Source: Ectobius pallidus
Taxonomy: Eukaryota; Arthropoda; Insecta; Blattodea; Ectobiidae
Length of the DNA stretch: 64,000 bases
NCBI GenBank assembly: GCA_964059195.1
Contig: CAXKWD010000005.1
Location: 94,625,882 to 94,689,881, forward strand
Reading direction: 5' to 3'
Within the stretch, counting starts at the first letter, position 1. Every line of letters starts with the position of its first letter. The notes under the pieces are model-generated. The model worked only from the letters and a program-made list of their open reading frames with translations. It was not told the DNA's origin and made no database searches. The translations under genes and the position numbers were made by a program. Below, one piece after another: positions 56,250 through 64,000 of the stretch.

Positions 56250-57614
56250 TGTCTTATTTATTTGTTCTTTTAGGCAACCAATAATTGGCATAAATTTACA
56301 ATAAGTAGTGTTAATTTTTTGGTGGATTTTAAGATATTTTATATCAATACGACAATTTGTAATTTTGATTAGTTAGTATTTGTTAAAAATAAGAAAATTC
56401 TTCAGAAGCCTCTTCTGACTAGGAGAGTCATCTTGTAGTTGGATCAATTCGCTGTAAGTACTGACAGTTTTATGGTATTGTTACAAGTCCGCTAGTTCAA
56501 CCAAACAATCCTATATTTTGATGCCGCCAGTCATGTGTTTTCCAAGGCATTATTGACACACCGGTCTCAAGTTAAGTAAGAACAACAATATCTGTGTGTT
56601 AAGAAGATTTATTTTATAACAAAGAATATCATAGAGATTGAATAAGACCAAAGCGACAACAGCTAAATGGCCACAGCTCTGGAAAACTCATATCGTGCTT
56701 GGTTTGGTCCTAAAAACAATGAGACAGCACAGTAACCCAAACACTGCCCTTGTAAAATATTCAAGTGCACCTTGTATACTTTTTATCATTCCATTCATTT
56801 CAAAATACACACCATATTGCTGAGCTATACTTACTTACAACTAACTCTTTTATTCAGGAATTTACTAAAAAGTTGCAGAGAATGATGTTTAAAAAATTAT
56901 GCAAGTGGCTTTTAAATTTTGGGCTGTATCATTTTTACTAACATTTAATTTATTACTTGCTTAATGAATGAATTTCTATAACATAGAACTATGGCATGAA
57001 TTCTCCACAACCTGGGAGAATGTATACTCAAACAGAAAGGACCATTAACTCATAAGGAACAACCCGTTTCAATATCAATATTCCCACAACAAAAAATAGA
57101 TCTTAATTATAAGCGAGTTGTCTCATAATTGGAATAATATACACGTTTACACGCTGTTCACAATTTGGTTTCTGGTTGCAAATTCTTGTTCCTCGTACCC
57201 ACTTAATAAAAACTCTTGTATAAATTCTTACATAAGAGGGTATGCTTTAAGTCACTGTAGTTTTTACACAATTTGAAACATACTGCTATCCCTGCTTATA
57301 AAACAAGTACTCATTTTAAGAATCACATAATTTACAACACAACAGTCCGCTTATTTTACTTTGGATAGAGAATTTAAAGAGGCCTTCTTTAATAAAAAAA
57401 GTGTACTAACTACTATAGAGTTTCACAATCCAAGTTCCACTTGTCAATTGAGATGTAAACAGAACTCGCATTCTTTACAAATTGGGGAAAAGATCAAATA
57501 AAATATTCCAACAGCATTTGGATTCAATTTCAAGTAGCTGATGGAAGTGTCCACCTTTTCTTAACAACAACAAAAGGTGACATATTTCACTCGAGTCCAG
57601 CTTAGGCAAACAGA
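56250..57614 (-). other. Probable SAR1 3' UTR and downstream DNA
   Basis: Follows the SAR1 stop on the minus strand. No further exon seen. Confidence 0.5.
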
Positions 57615-57731
57615 TCAATCAATGTACTGGGCCAGCCATCTGAAACCTTCACCATATCCTTGACGCTTCAGCACTGAACACATGAAAAGTTCCAAAGGAC
57701 GCCCAGGAAGCTCAGTTCGTGGAACTTTGCC
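57615..57731 (-). CDS. Sar1: SAR1 GTPase, last exon
   Basis: Acceptor TTTTCTAG. Encodes [20 protein letters not shown], then [18 protein letters not shown] and TGA at 57617-57615. This is the invariant C-terminus of SAR1, the small GTPase that starts COPII coat assembly at the endoplasmic reticulum. Phase 0 join to the exon at 60175. Confidence 0.97.
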   Translation of the reverse strand, partial: GKVPRTELPGRPLELFMCSVLKRQGYGEGFRWLAQYID

Positions 57732-57961
57732 CTAGAAAATAATAGACCAATGTCAGTATTTAATTTATTTTTTTAAGTATTATCAGCTCAGTGCAAATTG
57801 AAATACTAAAAAAAATAACACATGCTGTAGAGTCTCAAATTTCCTGACCCAAGGTATACAAAGGCTACCTTGTATAATATGAAAACTTGGATAATGAAAG
57901 ACGATTGCCATTTCACTGCTACAAAGGTATATAACACTGTTGGCCGTGTTACTGACGAATA

Positions 57962-58372
57962 CCGTATTGGCCCGAATATAAGATGATGTCTTTTTTCCCT
58001 CAAAATGTGTTTATAAAAACTATACTCATCTTATATACACAGCTTAACACTTTCAACAACTCTCCATTCATGAATGCAGCTGTGCAGCGGGAATCCCCAC
58101 GCTTGTGCTTGTATTGCACTGTTACTTCTCTATTCTCTACATGTAAAGCTTTGTTTGACCACCAGTAATGGTGGACCATGTGGAAAAGAAATCTTTATTG
58201 CCTCAATGCGTAAATAAAGACGAGAGAAGAAGTTAGGACATGAACTTCAAAATTCCGTTTTATGTGAAGCAAAATGTACTAATAAGCTATTTTATTTATT
58301 TTTTCATAACTATCCTTCAACAAATCATGGTCTTCTTATATGCGAGATCATCTTATATTTGGGCCAATACGG
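57962..58372. mobile_element. MITE with CCGTATTGG ends in a SAR1 intron
   Basis: CCGTATTGGCCCGAATATAA and its near-complement, flanked by TA (57960-57961, 58373-58374). 411 bp. Confidence 0.85.
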
Positions 58373-58465
58373 TAAACTAGATCTACAATATAGTAGTATT
58401 AAAACTAAAATTAAGTTTTAGGAAATGTTATATTTATGAAAAAACATTGATTGTTATAATTACCT

Positions 58466-59440
58466 TCTTCTTCTTCTTCTTCTTTAGTCTTCAATCCTTG
58501 GATTGGTTTGCAGCGATTCTCCATTCTGATCTTTCTGTCTTCCTTTTTAATACTTCATATGTTTTCAGTTCATGTCCTCCTTAATTTGTTATGTACTGTA
58601 GTCTTGCTCTTCCTTTGCTATTTTTACCTTCAATTGTGTCTTTGATAATAATTTCCAAAAGACCTCGGTGCCTTAATAGATGCCCTTTTGAGTTTTATTC
58701 TTCTTTTTCTTATTGGATTCCAATTTCTTTCTCTGCTTTTGCTCTCTCATAAACTTCATTGGAAATTTTATTGACCCAGATAGTTTTTTAGAATGTTTCT
58801 GTAGCACCATATTTCAAATGCTTTTAGCCCATTCTTCATCTTTCTGATTTCAGGAATGACCAAGTTTCACATCCATACAACATTATGCTCCATACACATG
58901 TTTTAATTTCTTTTTTACTTCTTCCATCAGGTGTTATTTTGCTGCCTATATATTGAAATTCCTCAGTTTCATCCAATAATTCTCCGTTCAATCTAATTTG
59001 TGTTTTATTAATTCCATTTTTCTTGAAAGTTAAAACTTTTGTTTTCAATTTGTTAATATTTAAGTGATAATTATTTCTTAATGTGTTTTCCAATTTATCA
59101 ATAAAAACTTCTAAATCTCTTTTATTTTCCATAAAAATTGCAATGTCATCTGCAAATCGGAGCATGTTAATTTTAAATCCCTGTATTTTTATGCCCATGT
59201 CTATTTATTCAGTGATTTCATTTAATGCTCTTTGTATGTATGCACTGAACAGTATTGGTGATAATGCACGTCCTTGTCATACATTTTTCCTTATATGAGA
59301 TATTTCTTCACTGTTTCCACAGTTTATTATTATTGTTTTTCATCCTCATTTAAATTCCATATGATTCTCATCTCTAGATATAATTCCTAATTCTCTAAGT
59401 ATTCCAAACATTTTTTACCATCTTATATACAATCTTATAA
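58466..59440 (-). pseudogene. RTE-type LINE remnant, antisense in SAR1 intron
   Basis: Minus strand: LSPILFSAYIQRALNE, then INMLRFADDIAIFMENKRDL with the FADD box, INKLKTKVLTFKKNG, EEFQYIGSKITPDGRSKKEI and MLYGCETWSFLKSER. Several stops and a deletion between the ITPDGR block and CVWSIMLYG break it. It ends in a (GAA)n tail at 58466-58482. Confidence 0.8.
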
Positions 59441-59460
59441 CTATACCCATCTATAACTTG

Positions 59461-59800
59461 CATTACGGTACCAGTATGTGCATTTTAAGGCAAATTCTAT
59501 TTAATCTGGATAATTGTGTACCTGACCTTACAAAGGGGCTAAGTGCTAAAATTAAGTTTCTGAGATAATCAACAATCCTTGTAAAGAAATAGCATTGGTC
59601 CTTACCTGTGGTGCTCTCTCTCGAGCAACTTTGCAGCCACACTATTATGAATTTCACTTAGCGCTTTTGTAGGTCAATGCAGGATGCCGTGTACCACCAT
59701 TGTATAGTAAAATGTCAATTTTTTTTTTAATTTGGCAGTTAGCCCCTTTGTAAGGTCAAGTACACAATTAGTCCTGATTAGGGGGACTCTACTGTAACTC
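59461..59800. mobile_element. Tigger/pogo MITE fragment
   Basis: ATTTTAAGGCAAATTCTATTTAATC matches the element at 6500-6846, and GATTAGGGGGACTCTACTGTA is a pogo-type right end. Interrupted by the MITE at 59513-59768. Confidence 0.6.
59513..59768. mobile_element. MITE nested in the Tigger fragment
   Basis: ATTGTGTACCTGACCTTACA and its near-complement form ends of about 33 bp, flanked by TA (59511-59512, 59769-59770). 256 bp. Confidence 0.8.
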
Positions 59801-60174
59801 CAACATTGTGAAAAATGAGATATCTAGCCAGGAATGTTGATTTAATTATTTTTGATCGGTGTGTATAGAGAGGTATCTCGTATCATTAATAGTTGTCTGG
59901 TAATATCATAGTGTATTGTGGGGTAACTGTAAATTTCTAATTTCATGGGTGTGCTCAATTCATGTTTATTCAATATCGAGATCTCTCTCTTTGCACTAAT
60001 TTCATTGGGGAAAAAGAGGTACGCTCGAAGTTATTAAAATCATTACTTATCTCACTATGCACTAAAATTATATGAGATACCTCTCTTTTCATTACCATGT
60101 TATCTCATAAAAATTTAGTGAATAGTTTCACTGTAAAAATTTCCATTAGTAAAATAACAAACTTATATATTTAC

Positions 60175-60410
60175 CTTTCCTGTAGTCTGGCCATAAAGAG
60201 CAAAAACATTTCTAAGTTCATCTTCAGAGGCAGCTTCAGGACGATCGATCTTATTACCAAGAATGAGCACTGGGCAGTTACTTAATTGTTCATCAGTCAA
60301 CAGAGAATCCAACTCTGTTTTACTTTCTCCAAATCGTTCTCTGTCACTAGCATCCACCAAGAAGACAATTGCATCAACAGCTGGAAAGTAATCTTTCCAC
60401 ACACGGCGAG
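60175..60410 (-). CDS. Sar1: SAR1 GTPase, penultimate exon
   Basis: Acceptor TTATAG, donor AAG|GTAAAT. Encodes [20 protein letters not shown], then [17 protein letters not shown] and [15 protein letters not shown] with the NKxD guanine-recognition motif, ending [11 protein letters not shown]. The G1 P-loop, switch regions and the N-terminal amphipathic helix are not in the window, so at least one more exon lies to the right. Confidence 0.97.
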
Positions 60411-61655
60411 CTATAATGAAATATATTTTGCAATTTATAGAACAGGTATACACTGAAAACATTCAAAATGAAATGTGCATAACAAAAGTATACAGTAAAC
60501 TCTCGATTATTTGTGCAAGGTTCTCCTCCCTTATCTAACAGGGTTGGCATTTTCCCGTCCAAAACTAATATACCGGTATACCATCCCAGTGGGAAAAACT
60601 GGTAAATACCAGGCAAAAGTGGGAAAAACTTGAAAACATTATATGTTAACAAATTCCAACTTTATGGATTTTATTCTTATTCCAAAACATTTCTGTGCAA
60701 TTTCTTGAGAAATGGTATTAAAACAAATGTCATAATTACAAATTATTAATATCAAGCTTTATGATTCCATTTTGCAATACATAAACCTTCAGAAATATTT
60801 ACTTTTATTGTTTGTTTTATAGGGGCTGCAGTAGCCAAGCCCAAAATAAAAAACTGAAGTACTGAAGTTCTGGCTAAAAAATATAAATATATATCCACAG
60901 TATTTGCAATACACTGCTCAGTTTCAATCAGAAGAGGAGACTTTTCCAAAGACATTTTCTTCATCTGATATTATTAGTAGTGTGTCACCTTCTGTGTGGT
61001 GGAAGAATCTTAAAAAAAAATGAAACTGATACAAATTGTCTGGTACTTTTGGAACACCTTCAAGGATATCCTGCATCATCTGCATCTTTGGAGTATATTT
61101 TTTTCCAAATTTCTCATTTATTCATAACAAAATTAGAAACCGATTAGGCTTACAAACAGCTTCTAAATTAGTGTTTTGTTTCATGATGTTGAAGTGAAAC
61201 TTTAGATTGGTAAATGTTTAGAAATTCCATTTTTAATTACATTGTATAGAAACTACTTTAATTTTGGAGTTATTTTACAAATTCTTGTCATAGCCTACTT
61301 TAAGTAATGCAGGACGCTATATGCAGTACAATTTTAAAAAGCAAGAGTTTTATGTACCGGTACACTTCTTGACGTTTTTGAATAAACTGATATACCAAGG
61401 CCCCAAAGCCCGGAAAACATTAACCAAATGGACACCGGCCATGAAATCCTACAACATTTTACACGAGGAATTTCATTTGCTTTAATGTTCATCCTCAAAG
61501 TTTACTTTTATGTGGATTGAAATTTCTGAGACTGGTGAAAATGTCAGTATATATACATGGAAATTATGTATTACCAGAATTTTTTAATATTTTATAAAAG
61601 TAATCAATGGAATCAAGTCATGGCAAGACACTTTCAATTTATTCTATAGACCGTT
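60411..61655. other. SAR1 intron, no gene recognised
   Basis: Contains a hAT-like CAGGGTTGGCA end near 60538 with no partner found, and CGGTA-rich variants. No exon for the SAR1 P-loop was found. Confidence 0.5.
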
Positions 61656-62221
61656 TCATGTTAAGAATGCAGCATTGATCTTACAGGGCTCTTCCAGGCT
61701 TTGTTACAATGCTGCCTGCAGGGAGAGTTTGAAGGACAAGGTTACACTATTCTCGGAAAAAGGGATTTTCCTGTACTGTTGAACTCTCTTATATCCGCAG
61801 AGTACAGTTTCCCTCATGAATCATACAGCACACTTTTAACTAAAGTCGTGCAAATGAAATTTTAAGGATGCAGAATGATAGAATTTAACAAAACACATGC
61901 TACTGTTGTTTGAGAAAATACTAAATTATAGGCATAAAGGATGGAAATAATGATATAATAATCAATTGCTAAGGGACATTAAATCAATATCAAATGTCAA
62001 TAGCAACTCTACAGTACTTTTCAAATGAGAAGCCATTTCCTTCACCGCCAATCAGGTGTACGAGCTAAAAGAGCACCGCTAGCAATAAGAGTCTTCCCTC
62101 AGTCTCGCCGTCTCTGATTGGACCGCGTATCTATGCAGGAGAAGGACAAAACGGCTTGTCATCTGCAAAACACTGTAGGACCATCTTATTTCTAATAGCA
62201 TATATATAAAACAGATCTGAA

Positions 62222-63290
62222 GAAGTATAATGAAGTATTCTTATGCTGATGATACGGTGGTGATCTTCAGTAAATTAACGTGGGAGGATGCTAATGCAGG
62301 TATAATCCGATAAAAAAAGGGGTTGGATGTTAACTCTCTCTTAATGTTACTCAAACTATTTTAACGCCTTTTTCCCGAATAGTTTCTGGATTAAAACAAT
62401 TCCACTTGAACATTTAAAATTAATAATCCATAACTCTCATTGTGAAGTCCTTACGGTTTGTGAATGCCTTCCTCCTTAAATATCTCCGTGGCGATACATC
62501 CCTGGAGGGATTTGGCCTACCACCCGACCGCTGCGTCATCTATTGTAGGCAGATGGCAGGATTGGGGGGGCATGTTGTCAGCATGCCGACACCCACGGCC
62601 GTTAATGGTGGTTTCCATGACCAGAGCCGGTACTTCTCTATCAAGTAGCTCCTCAATTTGAATCACGAGGCTGAGCGCACCCCTACCAGACCTCCCTACC
62701 TCAGAAAAATCCGAGGAGGTACCGGGGATCGAACCCGGGCCGACAGATCTGTAGCCAGCGACGCTAACCACAAGACGCCGGCGGACCCTTAAATATCTAC
62801 ATAAATTAAATATTGGGAAGTATAGTGAAATATAGGATTAAGTATTTGAAATGGGATAAGCACATTTCATATATGTGTAATAAAATACGAAAAGCAATAT
62901 ATCAATTTGTAAATCTCCGTAACTGTATGGCCATTAATACTCTATAGAGTTGTTTATTTAGCCCTAGCCCTATGGTGTTATTGGATGGGGAACCATTTCT
63001 AAAACTACTCTTAATCCATTAAGTATATTACAAAAAAGTCTAATCAAAATTTGTTTAAGAAAAGCAGCTGGGCTATCCAACTGAACTAATCTATTGCGAG
63101 TTTAATGCATTTAACATTCACACAAATTTATATAGACACTCTTTATTAAAATTTTACTATAAAAATAAGACAAAATTCCTTACTGTTTCACATGAACATA
63201 ATTCTAAAATCACATTACATCCGGGTAAATGTAGTCATGAAGTCTTTTAAACGTAGCATAAAAAAAAAAATCATAAAACTTTAATTTTCA
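62222..63290 (+). pseudogene. LINE reverse-transcriptase fragment split by a SINE
   Basis: MKYSYADDTVVIFSKLTWED shows the YADD catalytic box. Further on, GVIGWGTISKTTLNPLSILQ and KSLIKICLRKAAGL match the later part of Jockey/CR1-like reverse transcriptases. Many stops are present, and a family A SINE lies in the middle. Confidence 0.65.
62486..62786 (-). mobile_element. tRNA-derived SINE (family A), second copy
   Basis: Minus-strand copy of 9405-9710 with A and B boxes and the 12-bp duplication CCTTAAATATCT on both sides (62474-62485, 62787-62798). Inserted in the LINE fragment. Confidence 0.9.
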
Positions 63291-64000
63291 CCTCTTTAAA
63301 TTTTGTTTCTGGTACTACCATCATGATAATTATTTTTCATTATTATAATTATTATTATTACGTATATCACTTGAATCATGCCATTGCTCTCAGCTTTTCC
63401 ATTTTCCTCTATTACTTTTTATTCATATTTTTTCTACTTTTTAGTTTTAAGATAATATTTTTGTTTAACATTACACTTCTATTTTAAGACATAGACATGT
63501 ATAAATGTAACAGTTGAACTGCCCCCGAGCACGACCTCCTGGACCTTCAGAGTTTCAGGACCAACATGTGTATTATTTAAGTTTTTATGTCATCTTGAAA
63601 TATGTTAAGAAAGAATTTGTGAATTTTTAGTTAACATAGTGTTTTATTTCATTAATTAATTAATTAAACTTGGTCCAAAACAAGACGAGATAATCGTTAA
63701 GAGTGTTCGTAGCAGCATAACAAAAGTATACTTTTCTCTTCATTGCGTGTTTTCAGGTATGCAAAGACAGACAATACAATTTTTCTACATTCACTGTTTA
63801 ATTTTTCCCACGTTTCCGATGACTTGCCATTGTACCACTACCACTCGTAAAATGCACAACTTGTTGAGGTCACTTAGCTTCAGACTGTACAGGCTTAGGA
63901 TAGCCGAAAAGCACGTGCCACCCGATAAGAAGGAGTGTGAAGGGGAGGGAAGGGGTGGAAATGACTGCCCCATATAAGCAATGCTGCATTCTTAACGTGA

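Larger units (their letters stand above)
61656..64000. mobile_element. TIR element reaching the window edge
   Basis: TCATGTTAAGAATGCAGCAT at 61656 has its near-exact complement at 63979-64000, the last bases of the window. The repeat may extend further right. Its interior holds a LINE fragment and a SINE. The class is not determined because the flanking duplication is not visible. Confidence 0.6.

Noticed and set aside
60411..64000. Upstream exons of SAR1 with the GxxxxGKT P-loop
   Set aside because: The minus strand was scanned for a P-loop coding block and none was found, so they must lie further right.

Overview
The window is arthropod nuclear DNA, most likely from an insect. It is AT-rich, has spliced genes with GT..AG introns, is crowded with DNA transposons, LINE remnants and tRNA-derived SINEs, and carries TTAGG-like runs. 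No bacterial or organellar features were seen. Species cannot be fixed from the sequence.

Three host genes are visible. (1) 4668-4885 (+) is the last coding exon of a gene whose earlier exons lie off the left edge; it is possibly a Zasp-like sarcomeric protein. (2) A complete six-exon gene on the minus strand, 40996 down to 8795, encodes a 322-residue homologue of the cilia/flagella protein CFAP96 (C4orf47). All five introns join in frame. Its fifth intron is 18.3 kb. (3) Two 3' exons of the COPII GTPase SAR1 (minus strand, 60175-60410 and 57615-57731) are present; its 5' exons must lie beyond the right edge.

The most striking object is in intron 5 of CFAP96. It is a 13,623-bp near-perfect palindrome (12331-25953) with 6.8-kb arms whose positions add up to 38284 along almost the whole length. 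It starts AGTAG, ends CTACT and is flanked by a 6-bp duplication GGTGTG. Each arm carries the same genes: a spliced 167-residue Cys-rich protein reading inward, and an outward cluster of a 398-residue BED-finger protein, a 48-residue ORF overlapping it by ATGA, and three further tightly packed or overlapping ORFs. The last of these resembles an RNase H-fold exonuclease. Each arm also has subterminal ~100-110 bp tandem repeats, hexanucleotide and TTAGG-like arrays, and 21-bp repeats next to a small central hairpin. No polymerase, integrase, transposase or capsid gene was recognised in it. It looks like an integrated head-to-head dimer of a hairpin-type replicon or virus-like element, or a non-autonomous passenger of a Polinton-type integrase. 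It sits inside a hAT element (8-bp duplication CTTGACAT), which sits inside a TTA-flanked element, which sits in the intron.

The rest is a dense record of transposition: mariner deletion derivatives (2.4, 34.9 and 49.2 kb, the last split by a hAT); a Kolobok-like element with a P2X7-like zinc domain (30.2-33.9 kb); pogo-like elements (52.3 kb, and 54.4 kb with HTH and PHD-like modules but no DDE core); hAT elements (30.5, 46.7, 49.4 kb); RTE and Jockey/CR1-like LINE remnants; several SINE families with target duplications; and many MITEs, some nested in each other. An element with a 22-bp terminal inverted repeat runs to the right edge.
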